The notes: generated from the sequence alone by a model not told the origin. A stretch of DNA of 64,000 nt from Duganella sp. sic0402 (GCF_019219065.1 NZ_JAHUWK010000003.1:434001-498000); one strand, 5' to 3'. Counted from the first letter of the stretch, positions 17,871 to 26,884 are shown. Made by a program: numbers and translations.

Positions 17871-20800
17871 TCAACCTCCACAGGCCCGCACCGGCGCCGC
17901 AGCAGCCTGTTTCGGCGCGGCATGCGGTTCGATCAGCGGCATCAGGTTGGGCGCCAGCACCACCAGCAGCTGCACCGGCAGCGCGCTGGTGAAATCGTAG
18001 TTCTTCGACTCCGGCCCATGCACATAGGCGGTCATCGAACCGAAGAAGCGTCCGCCGATATTGAACACAAACGTCGCCGAACGGTTCACATAGCGCGACT
18101 CGATCAATCGGCCGCCCGCACCATACACATCAAAGCGCTGGTCACCGGTACCAGTCTTGCCGCCGACCGGGATGATGGCGCCATTCGCATCCACAAACGC
18201 GCCCTTGACCCGCTTGGCCGTGCCATCCGATACCACGCCGCGTATCGCTTCCGCCACTACCTTCGCCACCTCCGGCGCCAGTACCTGCTCGTTGGTGGTT
18301 GGCGGCGCCTTGGTCACCAGGGTTTCATACGGCGTGCCTTTGGCAAAGTGCAGCGAGGTCACGCGCTGTGAAGTCTTGCGCACGCCGCCGTTGACCACAA
18401 TCCCCATCATCTCCGCCAGTGAAGCTGGACGGTCTGCCGACGCACCCAAGGTGGTCGCATACGACGGCACCAGCGATTCAAATGGATAGCCCATTTTCTT
18501 CCACTGCTTGTGGATTTCCATAAAGCCTTCCACCTCGATCAGGCCGGCGATGCGGCGGTCCTGCGCATGCTTGCGGTGCGTCTTGAACAGCCACTGGTAC
18601 ACATCCTGCCGCTCCTGCTCGCTGGCCTTGGTCATCTCGCTCAGGGTCGCGCCCGGATGCAGCCGCAGATAGGCCGCCATCCACAGCTCCAGCGGGTGCA
18701 CGCTGGCCAGATAGCCACGGTCGGCCAGCGACCAGTTGCCGATCGCATACTGGTCGTACAGCTTGGCCACGCGCTCATCCGGCACTTCGTTCTGCGACGG
18801 CAGGTTCTCCTTCAGGAAGGCGGCAAACTGCGCCTGCGACGCCAGCGGATACACGGTGCGGTGTATCACTGCCAGCCGTACCGGCGTGCTGCGGATATTC
18901 GCCAGCAGAATCTTGTCCAGCTCGTTCTCAGGCTTGCCCTTGTACTTGGCATAGAAGCGCGCCAGGAATTCCTTGCCTTCCTTGTCGGCAAAGCGTGCCA
19001 GGTAGCCGGCGCGGCGCGGATCATCGGCATCCGCCAGCAGCGACGCCGATGATCCCGGCGACTGGAACATATAGAACTTGGCCACGTCGCGCATCAGCCG
19101 CACGAATACCAGATTGGTCGAACGGCGCAGCGCTTCGGTCACGGTCAGGATCTTGCTGTTGTCTTCCTTGGAGAAGTTGCCGAAGTAATGCAGGCCGCCG
19201 CCGGTGAAGAAGCCTTCGCCCGGATTGCCCGAATACTTGCGCTCCATGGCCGCGTGCAGCATCGGCGTCAGCTCGCGCTGGCCGACCGGCAGTCCCTTGA
19301 AGTACTCCAGCGCCCACAGCGACAGCTTGTCCTGCGGATCAACCTTGACCTGCGACAGCGCGGCGTTGTCCATGCCGCCGTACTTCTTGTGCAGCTGGTC
19401 CATGATGTCCAGATAGCTGATCAGCGTGCGCAGCTTGGCGGTCGAACCGAGATCCAGCTTGGCGCCTTCGTTGATGTCCAGCGGCTGGTCGAAGTTATCG
19501 GTCTGCACGCGCAGCAGGTTGTTCTGATCGCCCTTCTCCAGCAAGGTGAAGCTGTACACCACCTTGGCCGGATCGCCATTGCCCAGCATGCCCTTGCCGG
19601 TCAGGCCGGCCGCCTTGGCCTTCTCCGGATCGTGCAGGTCTTGCAGCACCTGGGTGACGGCGAACTGCGCCTGCGCATCCAGCGTGCTTTCCACCCGCAG
19701 GTCCAGGCGGTCCAGGTTGTACATGCGGTTGTCGCCCAGCAGATTGGCCAGGTGGTTGCGGATCGCATTGGTCGCCTTGCGGCTGACGAAGGTTTGCGGC
19801 GGCGCCGACTGCAAGCCGTTGCCGGTGGCCGGATGCAGCACCTGCTTCAAAGCCATGTCGCGCAGCGCCGGCGTGATCGCGCCATCGGCCGCCAGGATGC
19901 GCAAGTGGCTATTGGCCAGCACTTCCAGGTCGGCCGCACCATCGCCCAGGTAATAGCTTGGACGGCGCTGCGCGATCATCAGGCTCAGCGCTTCCTTGTA
20001 AACCAGCGCGGTTTCCGCGTCCGGCTTATCCAGCTTGCCGGTCAGACGCTTGTTGACGTCGTCGAAAGAACGGCCGTACCACACCCACATGCCGTCGCCG
20101 ATACCGTTCACTTCACCATAGCCCGGCTTGGCCGACAGCGGCACTGTGTTCAGGTATTCCAGCACGATGCGGCGGCGCGCCTTGAGCGTTTCCGGGCCAT
20201 CCATATACGAGCGCAGGCTGGCCGACACCATCTGCTGCAGCTTGTCGCTCATCGAGCCGGTGCGGCCTTCCGGCGAGTGGCGGTATTTTTCGATCTGCGT
20301 GGCCAGCGTGCTGCCGCCGGCCGCGCGGTGGCCGCCCGCCACGGCGCTAACGCTCTTCTCCAGCACCGCCTTGGCCAGCCGGTCCCATTCCACCGCCGGA
20401 TTGCGCTTCGGATAGGTGTTGTCCAGCAGTTCGCGGTTCTCGATGAACAGCAGGCTGTTGACCATGGCGATCGGCGCCTGCTCGAATTTATTGTAGATGC
20501 GCTCCGGATAACTGGCCGCAAACAGTTCCTGCGCGCGGCAGTCGACAATCGTCAGGCCGGTTTTGGTCTTTTCGCGGTAGGTGGCGAACACGCCCATATC
20601 CGCCATATCCGCCATCTTTGAGGAAATACGTGCCTGCGCCGTGACCTGGTAATCGCGCGCACTGAGCCTGCCGATATAGTCGGGCAGGCCGGCATAGCCT
20701 AGCCGTTCGTCATACGGGCTATCGTGCGGGAAGCGGATCGATTTGCTCGGCCCCTTCTCCATCCGGTAGGTCATTTTGCTGGCCAGGTCGCTGAACACGC

Positions 20801-21026
20801 GCGCCTGCATCGATGAGGTCAGCGTTTCACGATAGCCCCAGTACGCCGCAAACGATGCGCCGACCAGTAGCACCAGCAGGAAGGCATTGCGCGAGCGTTT
20901 GCTTTTCTTCCTGGGCGTGCCTGCTTCCGGTGGCGGCGGCGGTGGTGGCGGGTCCATCTGCGCTTGCGCCAGATGGTCTTCAGTTGATTCAGATGTAGTA
21001 GGAGGCAGCATCACAATTTCAGTCAT
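17871..21026 (-). CDS. Class A penicillin-binding protein-like transglycosylase/transpeptidase
   Basis: A 1051-residue bitopic protein: a cytoplasmic N-terminus with an eight-proline run and a basic patch (PRKKSKRSR), then one transmembrane helix (about 47-65). A GT51-like glycosyltransferase domain carries GGSTLATQIEKY with its second catalytic Glu; the first catalytic motif reads IENREL instead of the usual EDxxF. The transpeptidase domain has the SxxK serine in LGSTAKLRT and a KTGT box (GGKTGTGDQ). ATG 21026 has a GGAAG site; the frame extends 29 codons upstream. The role would be peptidoglycan polymerisation and cross-linking. The domain is long and divergent compared with PBP1a/1b. Confidence 0.82.
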   Translation of the reverse strand: MTEIVMLPPTTSESTEDHLAQAQMDPPPPPPPPEAGTPRKKSKRSRNAFLLVLLVGASFAAYWGYRETLTSSMQARVFSDLASKMTYRMEKGPSKSIRFPHDSPYDERLGYAGLPDYIGRLSARDYQVTAQARISSKMADMADMGVFATYREKTKTGLTIVDCRAQELFAASYPERIYNKFEQAPIAMVNSLLFIENRELLDNTYPKRNPAVEWDRLAKAVLEKSVSAVAGGHRAAGGSTLATQIEKYRHSPEGRTGSMSDKLQQMVSASLRSYMDGPETLKARRRIVLEYLNTVPLSAKPGYGEVNGIGDGMWVWYGRSFDDVNKRLTGKLDKPDAETALVYKEALSLMIAQRRPSYYLGDGAADLEVLANSHLRILAADGAITPALRDMALKQVLHPATGNGLQSAPPQTFVSRKATNAIRNHLANLLGDNRMYNLDRLDLRVESTLDAQAQFAVTQVLQDLHDPEKAKAAGLTGKGMLGNGDPAKVVYSFTLLEKGDQNNLLRVQTDNFDQPLDINEGAKLDLGSTAKLRTLISYLDIMDQLHKKYGGMDNAALSQVKVDPQDKLSLWALEYFKGLPVGQRELTPMLHAAMERKYSGNPGEGFFTGGGLHYFGNFSKEDNSKILTVTEALRRSTNLVFVRLMRDVAKFYMFQSPGSSASLLADADDPRRAGYLARFADKEGKEFLARFYAKYKGKPENELDKILLANIRSTPVRLAVIHRTVYPLASQAQFAAFLKENLPSQNEVPDERVAKLYDQYAIGNWSLADRGYLASVHPLELWMAAYLRLHPGATLSEMTKASEQERQDVYQWLFKTHRKHAQDRRIAGLIEVEGFMEIHKQWKKMGYPFESLVPSYATTLGASADRPASLAEMMGIVVNGGVRKTSQRVTSLHFAKGTPYETLVTKAPPTTNEQVLAPEVAKVVAEAIRGVVSDGTAKRVKGAFVDANGAIIPVGGKTGTGDQRFDVYGAGGRLIESRYVNRSATFVFNIGGRFFGSMTAYVHGPESKNYDFTSALPVQLLVVLAPNLMPLIEPHAAPKQAAAAPVRACGG

Positions 21027-21111
21027 TCTTGCTAGCTTCCATTGCACCACATCAGCGAGATGCTGACGGGCACTGGCACACAATAATTGCAAAGCACTGT
21101 TTGTTTTTCGC

Positions 21112-21150
21112 AAAAAAACAACGGCGTTCTACCCGAAGGAAGAACGCCGT
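21112..21150 (-). terminator. Intrinsic terminator of the five-gene operon
   Basis: Read on the minus strand, a perfect 10-base stem (AGAACGCCGT / ACGGCGTTCT) with a 10-base loop is followed by TGTTTTTTT. It lies 25 bases after the stop of the CinA-like gene and closes the operon that begins at 25448. Confidence 0.88.
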
Positions 21151-21174
21151 GTCATTCGACTGTCACAAAGCGGA

Positions 21175-21960
21175 CTAGGTCGCTTTGAACTCTACATTAA
21201 GCTTGCGCAACTCGTCGCACAATTGAATGAAGGCAGTCGCCGTCTGCACCGGTTCACCTTTGACGCCCAGTTCGATGTGCCGGCGCGTGCTGGCGTCGCC
21301 CACGCTCGGCAGGCTGAACACCTTCACGCGTGGATACTGCTGCTCCAGCGCCACCATCAGCGGCGTCAGCGCCGATTCGGCCGCCTCATACACCAGCACC
21401 GACTGCTCCAGCCGTGGTTCGCGGTTGAACAGGTCAGCGTAGTGATTGTCCAGCACCCACTCCAGCATCGGCCAGGCCATCACCGGGAAGCCCGGCACAA
21501 AGTAATGCTTGTGCAGCGCGAAGCCGGCGATGTTGTTGTACGGGTTGGGCACCAGCGCCGCGCCTTCGGCAAACTCGGCCATCTTGAGGCGATGCAGGTT
21601 CTCGGCCGAGTTCAGGTCGGCGGTCTGGCCGGCGTCCTGCGCCATTTGCAGGATGCGCTGCTGGATATTGATCTTGCCCTGCTCATGCAGCACCAGCGGC
21701 AGGCCCAGCGCATCGGCGGCGGCCTGGCGCGTGTGGTCGTCCGGCGTGGCGCCGATGCCGCCGCAGCAGAACACGATATCGTCGCTGGCGAAGGTGCGCT
21801 TCAGCGTGGCGGTGATGCGCACCGGATCGTCCGGCAGGACTTCGGCCCAGGTCAGCTGCAGGCCACGCGCCGCCAGCATCTGCACCACTTTCGGGAAGTG
21901 CTGATCGACCCGCCGGCCCGACAGGATTTCGTCGCCAATAATGATGAGTCCGATAGTCAT
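21175..21960 (-). CDS. CinA/MoaB-like molybdopterin-binding domain protein
   Basis: A 261-residue protein with the MoCF-biosynthesis (CinA N-terminal) fold: LIIIGDEILSGRRVD at the start and CCGGIGATPDDHT at about 65-77, the usual nucleotide/pterin-binding loop. It lacks the C-terminal amidase domain of full CinA, so it is probably the short competence/damage-inducible protein type with possible pyrophosphatase activity (family-level). It is the last gene of the operon: its ATG overlaps the EI24 stop by four bases (ATGA) and a terminator follows. Confidence 0.85.
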   Translation of the reverse strand: MTIGLIIIGDEILSGRRVDQHFPKVVQMLAARGLQLTWAEVLPDDPVRITATLKRTFASDDIVFCCGGIGATPDDHTRQAAADALGLPLVLHEQGKINIQQRILQMAQDAGQTADLNSAENLHRLKMAEFAEGAALVPNPYNNIAGFALHKHYFVPGFPVMAWPMLEWVLDNHYADLFNREPRLEQSVLVYEAAESALTPLMVALEQQYPRVKVFSLPSVGDASTRRHIELGVKGEPVQTATAFIQLCDELRKLNVEFKAT

Positions 21961-22775
21961 GCCAGCTCCTTGGTTATTTCTTCACGCGCCCGCAACTGTG
22001 CCAGCGCATCCATGCAATAGTACGCGAACCACAGTCCGGTAAAGATAAAAATCAGCACATACAGCCAGATCGAGGCGGCCGCCAGGAAGGGGAAGAACAC
22101 CACCGCCATCACGCCCCCCAGCCAGATCGCGCCCGGCAGTGCGCCGGCAGCGCCGGAAATCACGCCGATCAGCAGCAGCCGCAGGCGGTGCTGCTTGAGG
22201 ATCTGATGGCGCTCCTCGCTGCTGGCGTAATCGGCCAGCACGTCGTACACCATCACGCGGCAGGTCAGCCAGCCCCACAACAGCGCCTGTACCAGCACCG
22301 CCAGCGGCGGGAAGGCGTACAGCGGCAGGGTGACGATCCACAGGCCGATAAAAATTGCCATGCCGCCCAGCGCCACGCCGACGCTGCCGAGTATCGAACC
22401 GCCCTTGCGCTGCTCCAGTTGCGGGAAATGGCGCAGGCCAACGTGGCGGCCGATCACCGGCATCGCCACCACGCCGATGAAAATCAGCGCGGTCAAAATC
22501 ATCAGCGGCAGCAACGCCAGCATGGCGATCAGCGGCGGCACCACCGAGGTCAGCGTGCCCAATCCCAGGCTGCGCAGCCAGCTGGTGCTGGTGGCGAACA
22601 GATTATGTTCGGTGAACAGCGCGTGTAGATAATCGACTAACGGTTGCAAGTAAAAATACAAGGCCGCCGCCCAGACGCCCAGCGCCAGCAGGAACGGCGC
22701 AAGACTCAGCAACAGCATCTTGCCATGCCATTGCGACAGGAAAGCGCGGCTCCACGCGCGGATCACAGCGCCCAT
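21957..22775 (-). CDS. EI24/CysZ-like multi-spanning membrane protein
   Basis: A 272-residue inner-membrane protein with about six hydrophobic segments: near 20-42, 75-105, 135-155, 160-178, 200-222 and 228-255. The pattern and sequence fit the EI24 (DUF540) family, which includes the sulfate transporter CysZ; the function of most members is unknown. The start codon overlaps the upstream hydroxylase stop by one base (TGATG), and its own stop overlaps the CinA-like start, so translation is likely coupled. Confidence 0.78.
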   Translation of the reverse strand: MGAVIRAWSRAFLSQWHGKMLLLSLAPFLLALGVWAAALYFYLQPLVDYLHALFTEHNLFATSTSWLRSLGLGTLTSVVPPLIAMLALLPLMILTALIFIGVVAMPVIGRHVGLRHFPQLEQRKGGSILGSVGVALGGMAIFIGLWIVTLPLYAFPPLAVLVQALLWGWLTCRVMVYDVLADYASSEERHQILKQHRLRLLLIGVISGAAGALPGAIWLGGVMAVVFFPFLAAASIWLYVLIFIFTGLWFAYYCMDALAQLRAREEITKELA

Positions 22776-23737
22776 CAGACCACATCCTTTCGTGCATATT
22801 CAATCATACGTTTGACGCCCAGCACCTGCTGCGACCAGAAGCCCTCGCCATATTCACGGCCCGCCAGCTGGTCGCGGATGCCGGTGGCGACAAACGCCGG
22901 CGTGAAATTCGCGGTGCGGAACAAGATGTCCCACACCGGCAGCAACACCGCGAAATTGCAGCCACCCAGTTTGCCGTCGGCGTTTTCGTGACCGAAGCCG
23001 ATCGCATGGTGCATGCGGTGATAGCGCGGCGACACCAGCAGCCGCTCGCCGATCCAGCCAAAATGCACGCGCACATTGGCGTGCTGGAGACTTTGCAGGA
23101 TGCGCGACACCGATACCAGCAGCACATACTGCGCCGGCTCAACGCCGATGCACAGCGCGATCACGCCCATGTAGACATCGCGCAGCAGGTCGTCCAGCAC
23201 ATGGTTGCGGTCATCGCTCCACAGATTCATATTCTGCTGGCTATGGTGCAGACCATGCAGCGCCCACCACCAGTTGAAGCGGTGCGAGGCGCGGTGATAC
23301 CAGTAATCGCAGAAATCCAGCACCACGAAATACACGGCAAACGCGGCCAGCGGACCGATGCCCGGCCATAGCGACTCAAGGTTGAACGGCTGGAAGCTTT
23401 CAAACCGCAGCCAGGCGGCAATGCTGTCCATCAGCGGATCGAGCGTGAAGAAGATCAGCAGCGAGAACACGCCGATACGGTGCAGCACCGTATAGATAAA
23501 GTCGTTCCAGCGCGCGCGCCTGTCGGTGATCGCCTGCGCCGGGATCAGCGACTCCAGCGGCCGCAGCACCAGGAACAGCAGCGCCAGTTCCAGCACGCCG
23601 ATCAGCAGCCACTCGGTGCCCTCGAATGCTTCCTCGACGTGTTCGCCGAAGCCGAGCTGGAACACCAGCGGCTGTATCACCGTTTCAAACAGCCAGCCCT
23701 GGATCAGTCCCAGCCAGTCAGAGAAGAATGCCATCAT
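22775..23737 (-). CDS. Sterol desaturase / fatty-acid hydroxylase-superfamily protein
   Basis: A 320-residue integral-membrane di-iron oxygenase candidate. Histidine clusters expected of the family are visible: YHRASHR followed by HGLHHSQ (about residues 147-167) and RYHRMHHA (about 240-247), with a further His in NVRVHFG. At least four hydrophobic helices precede or separate them. The likely role is hydroxylation or desaturation of a lipid; the substrate is unknown. The start overlaps the deacetylase stop by four bases (ATGA) and the stop overlaps the EI24 start. Confidence 0.85.
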   Translation of the reverse strand: MMAFFSDWLGLIQGWLFETVIQPLVFQLGFGEHVEEAFEGTEWLLIGVLELALLFLVLRPLESLIPAQAITDRRARWNDFIYTVLHRIGVFSLLIFFTLDPLMDSIAAWLRFESFQPFNLESLWPGIGPLAAFAVYFVVLDFCDYWYHRASHRFNWWWALHGLHHSQQNMNLWSDDRNHVLDDLLRDVYMGVIALCIGVEPAQYVLLVSVSRILQSLQHANVRVHFGWIGERLLVSPRYHRMHHAIGFGHENADGKLGGCNFAVLLPVWDILFRTANFTPAFVATGIRDQLAGREYGEGFWSQQVLGVKRMIEYARKDVV

Positions 23738-24489
23738 TTTTTATAGTCCGGGTGTTCGCGCAGCGTGGCAAAACACATGCCCTTCTGCTCCAGCCCCTTG
23801 ATCAGCGGTTCAAGATTGGCCGGCGCCCAGGCATCCTTGCGCGACCAGATGCCCATGTGGATCAGGACGATATCGCCGCCGCGCAGGTCGCGCAACATTT
23901 TTTGCAGAAGTACCGTATTCGGATACGTGGCGCTCGGCAGCTCATCGCCGGAAAAGCCGGCCGGCGCCCAGCCCGCATGCGCATAGCCGCAGGCTTTGCC
24001 GATGTCCAGCAGTCTCGGCGAAGTGCGCCCGGCCGGCGCGCGCCACAAGGGATCGAGCGGCTTGCCGGTCAATTCGGCAAAACGCTGGTCGACGCGCTTC
24101 AGCTGCTCGCAGTATTGCTGCGGCGTCCAGCTGACCTGCTTGCCGGCCTGCGGCCCGAAGCCTGGCTTGACCACTACCTTGCCATCGGCGCCGTCGCGCA
24201 CGAAAACCGCGTGGTCCCAGGTATGCGTACCGACTGCATGGCCTTCCGCCACACGCGCCTTCCAGTACGCAGCCCAGGCCGGATCGAGCGAATAATCGCT
24301 GTGCACGGTTTTCTCATTGGCCAGGAAGAAGGTGGCCTTGATCTGGTGCCGCTTCAGCGTATCGGCGATCAGTTCGGCTTGCGACTGGCTGCCGGTATCA
24401 AAGGTCAGATAGATGGCGCCCTTGCAGGTGGCGTGCGCGCTCGGCGCTGCCGCCAGCGCCATCAGGGTCAGGGCGGCGGCGCGTTTCAT
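23734..24489 (-). CDS. Secreted polysaccharide deacetylase-family protein
   Basis: A 251-residue protein with a signal peptide ending near SAHA-TCKG, so probably periplasmic. NodB-homology motif 1 reads TFDTG rather than TFDDG, so the usual second (metal-binding) Asp is Thr. Motif 2 is intact (HTWDH), and the later motifs WRAPAGR and LIHMG are recognisable. It would remove N- or O-acetyl groups from a glycan if active. The substitution leaves metal binding uncertain, though related deacetylases also vary at this place. The start overlaps the YncE-like stop by one base. Confidence 0.82.
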   Translation of the reverse strand: MKRAAALTLMALAAAPSAHATCKGAIYLTFDTGSQSQAELIADTLKRHQIKATFFLANEKTVHSDYSLDPAWAAYWKARVAEGHAVGTHTWDHAVFVRDGADGKVVVKPGFGPQAGKQVSWTPQQYCEQLKRVDQRFAELTGKPLDPLWRAPAGRTSPRLLDIGKACGYAHAGWAPAGFSGDELPSATYPNTVLLQKMLRDLRGGDIVLIHMGIWSRKDAWAPANLEPLIKGLEQKGMCFATLREHPDYKK

Positions 24490-25448
24490 CAGCGTTGCGC
24501 GGAGTTGAAGAAGAATACGCCGTGCGGCGAGCGTCCCACCGGGATGGTCTTGATGACCTTGCGGGTCTTCAGGTCGATCACCGCCACCTTTTTAATCCAG
24601 CGCAGCGTGACCCACATGGTCTTGCCATCGTCGCTCACTTCCATGCAGTCCGGGCCGCCGGGCACATTGATCTGGCCGACGTTTTCCAATGTCTTCTGAT
24701 CAATGATGTTAATCGAATTGGAAACACGGTTCGACACATAGGTATGGCGGCCATCGCCGGCCGAGCGGAAGTTGTGCGCACCCATGCCGGTCTTGATGCG
24801 CTTGACGATTTTCTGCGCCTTCCAGTCGATCACTTCCACGTAGTCGCTGCCCATGATGCCGACCAGCAGATACTTGTCGTCCGGCGTCATGGCGATACCG
24901 GCTGGCAGTTTGCCGACCGGGAGCGTCCACTTGACGGTCTGTGTGTTCAGGTCGATGGCGCTGACTTCATCGCTGCCTTGCTGGGTGATGAACACCATAT
25001 TGCTGGCGGCGTTGAAGGCCATATGGCTGGGCAGCTTGGGCAGCGGAATGCGCTTGGCCAGCTTGACGTTGACGCCGTCATATTGATACAGATCGACGCG
25101 GTGCAGCCGCAGCGAGTTCGACACGAACCACTTCTGGTCGGGCGAAAAGCCGATCTGGTAAGGGTCGGGGATGTTCTTCAGCGTGCGCTGCGGCTGGCCG
25201 GTTTTCGGATCGAGAAAGATCAGCTCATTGCCGACCGAGCTGGCGACAATCAGCGATTTATTGTCCGGCGTCGCCATCAGGTGGTGCGGCTCCTTGCCGA
25301 CCGGGATGGTGGCCAAGTCCTGATACGTGTTCTGGTCCAGCAGCTGCACGGTGGCGTCGCGCGAATTGAGCACCACCACCACATTCGCTTGCGCGCTGCC
25401 GATGGCGGTCATGGCGCAAACACACGAAAAAACGAAACTGCGGAGCAT
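24489..25448 (-). CDS. YncE-like periplasmic beta-propeller protein
   Basis: A 319-residue exported protein. ATG 25448 was chosen because it starts directly at a signal peptide (LRSFVFSCVCAMTAIG, cleavage near AQA-NVVVV); an in-frame start ten codons earlier exists and neither has a strong ribosome site. The rest is a repeated seven-blade YVTN/NHL-like pattern (IPVGKEPHHLMATPDN, LPVGKLPAGIAMTPDD, IPVGRSPHGVFF). Propellers of this type bind ligands or partner proteins; no enzymatic motif is visible. It is the first gene of a five-gene coupled operon, divergent from the FKBP gene. Confidence 0.85.
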   Translation of the reverse strand: MLRSFVFSCVCAMTAIGSAQANVVVVLNSRDATVQLLDQNTYQDLATIPVGKEPHHLMATPDNKSLIVASSVGNELIFLDPKTGQPQRTLKNIPDPYQIGFSPDQKWFVSNSLRLHRVDLYQYDGVNVKLAKRIPLPKLPSHMAFNAASNMVFITQQGSDEVSAIDLNTQTVKWTLPVGKLPAGIAMTPDDKYLLVGIMGSDYVEVIDWKAQKIVKRIKTGMGAHNFRSAGDGRHTYVSNRVSNSINIIDQKTLENVGQINVPGGPDCMEVSDDGKTMWVTLRWIKKVAVIDLKTRKVIKTIPVGRSPHGVFFFNSAQR

Positions 25449-25503
25449 GTAAGGATCGCTATAGAGGCAAAACCTCATTTTACGTGCAAAGCCTATGCCC
25501 TGC

Positions 25504-25509
25504 TACAAT
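25504..25509 (+). promoter_or_regulatory. Extended -10 promoter of the FKBP gene
   Basis: TACAAT preceded by TGC gives an extended -10 element 30 bases before the ATG at 25539. The -35 region is weak, as is common with extended -10 promoters. Confidence 0.5.
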
Positions 25510-25538
25510 TCTGGCCTGTTTCTAATGAAAGGAAGATC

Positions 25539-25895
25539 ATGTCCACCATCACCACCGACTCCGGCCTGCAATACATCGAACTGACCGTCGGCGAAGGCGA
25601 AATCGCCAAAGCCGGCCAAAACGTCACCGTGCACTACACCGGCTGGCTGCGCAACGACGACGGCAGCAAAGGCCCTAAATTCGATTCGAGCAAAGACCGC
25701 AACGATCCATTCGAGTTCGCCCTGGGCGCCGGCATGGTCATTCGCGGCTGGGACGAAGGCGTACAAGGCATGAAGATTGGCGGCACCCGCCAGCTGATCA
25801 TCCCGGCCGACCTGGGCTACGGCTCGCGCGGCGCCGGCGGCGTCATCCCACCAAACGCCACGCTGATCTTTGATGTTGAACTGCTGGGCGTTTAA
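25539..25895 (+). CDS. FKBP-type peptidyl-prolyl cis-trans isomerase
   Basis: A 118-residue single-domain cytoplasmic FKBP that accelerates prolyl isomerisation. Typical segments are VTVHYTGWL, FDSSKDR, FEFALGAGMVIRGWDEG, GGTRQLIIPADLGYG and IPPNATLIFDVELL, containing the aromatic residues of the ligand pocket. The start at ATG 25539 is supported by AAAGGAAG just upstream and by the family N-terminus. The reading frame stays open far upstream through the antisense of the YncE-like gene, but that part is not coding. It lacks the extra chaperone domain of SlyD. Confidence 0.95.
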   Translation: MSTITTDSGLQYIELTVGEGEIAKAGQNVTVHYTGWLRNDDGSKGPKFDSSKDRNDPFEFALGAGMVIRGWDEGVQGMKIGGTRQLIIPADLGYGSRGAGGVIPPNATLIFDVELLGV

Positions 25896-25905
25896 TTAAA
25901 GCCCG

Positions 25906-26679
25906 CTAGCGCTGCCAGTTCCTGCGCAGCGCTTCCACTTCTGCTCGCGTGTCGAGCATGCCGCCGACGATGCGCTGGTCAATCGCTTCCAGCAGCGCCG
26001 TCGGCATCTCGGTACCCGCCATGCGGTGATTACCCATCGCCGGCACTGGCCGCGCGTTCTGCACCAGCACCGGTATGCGCCACTCCTCGTTGGCGCGGCA
26101 CGATATCCCCACCAGATCCTGCGTCATTCCCACCAGCGTAAAACTGCGGCAGTAGCTGCCCTCGTTGGACAAAAAGCTCAGCCCGACCCGCACCTCGCTG
26201 TCCGGTTGCACCGCGCCGCCCAGCTGCTGGCTCAGCGACGCGGCCAACCTGCCCTGCGCCACCAGCAAACCATTGCGGCTGACCACCTCAGTCGGTGGCG
26301 GCGTGTTGTCGCCAAACCAGCCTGGTTGCCACTTGGCCAGACCAAACTTGCCGGCCGCCAGACCCAGCACCATCACCAGCGCCAGCGCGGTCCACTCCAG
26401 CCAGCCCCACTGCCGCCGGCCGGCCTTGCGCGCCGCCTGCTGCGTGGCCAGGCGCTGCGCCCGCAAGGTCGCCAGCTGCACCACATTGCCGCCCTGGCGG
26501 GCATGTAAAGTGGACGGATGCTGGTCGGCGTAGACAGCGTCGTCGCGCGCGGCGCGCAGCCGCGCCACCCGGCGCACCAGACTGCTGTCGTGACGCATCG
26601 CCGTTTCGACCGCCAAGCGGGTCGATTCGTCCAGTCCGCCGTCGGCATACGCTATCAGTGTCTCGTCTGAAAAGCTCAT
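25906..26679 (-). CDS. Anti-sigma-factor-like membrane protein (orphan)
   Basis: A 257-residue single-pass membrane protein. The N-terminal about 95 residues are cytoplasmic (start SFSDETLIAYADGGLD, the pattern of anti-sigma/zinc-finger-type regulators but without the Cys pair). One transmembrane helix (WTALALVMVLGLAAGKFG) lies near 97-115, and the periplasmic domain contains paired Cys residues. No ECF sigma-factor gene is adjacent, unlike most such loci. Its stop faces the FKBP stop, 10 bases apart. The anti-sigma role is family-based and not proven. Confidence 0.65.
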   Translation of the reverse strand: MSFSDETLIAYADGGLDESTRLAVETAMRHDSSLVRRVARLRAARDDAVYADQHPSTLHARQGGNVVQLATLRAQRLATQQAARKAGRRQWGWLEWTALALVMVLGLAAGKFGLAKWQPGWFGDNTPPPTEVVSRNGLLVAQGRLAASLSQQLGGAVQPDSEVRVGLSFLSNEGSYCRSFTLVGMTQDLVGISCRANEEWRIPVLVQNARPVPAMGNHRMAGTEMPTALLEAIDQRIVGGMLDTRAEVEALRRNWQR

Positions 26680-26884
26680 GTTTTCCGTCCTTTACGCGTT
26701 CCATCATAAACCTTTTTTGTAACCGCTGCGGGTTTGTAAAAAACGCGTAAGCCCTTTAAATACAAGGCTTTAGTAGCATTGCGGCGCAGCAGCTCAGTAA
26801 ATACAAGGCGCGCTTCATACAGAAACCATTACTTTTAACAATATTTATGCTAATCTGCGCGCTCCAATAACCAAGGAGGTAGTA
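26680..26884. other. Divergent intergenic region upstream of HU
   Basis: This AT-rich spacer separates the anti-sigma-like gene and the HU gene. AAGGAGGT lies five bases before the HU start. TTTGTAA and GTAAC words near 26720-26745 recall ECF-type promoters but are not decisive. No terminator or RNA gene is seen. Confidence 0.35.

Noticed and set aside
24495..25538. N-terminal extension of the FKBP reading frame
   Set aside because: It runs antisense through the YncE-like gene; the FKBP start at 25539 has a ribosome site and the family N-terminus.
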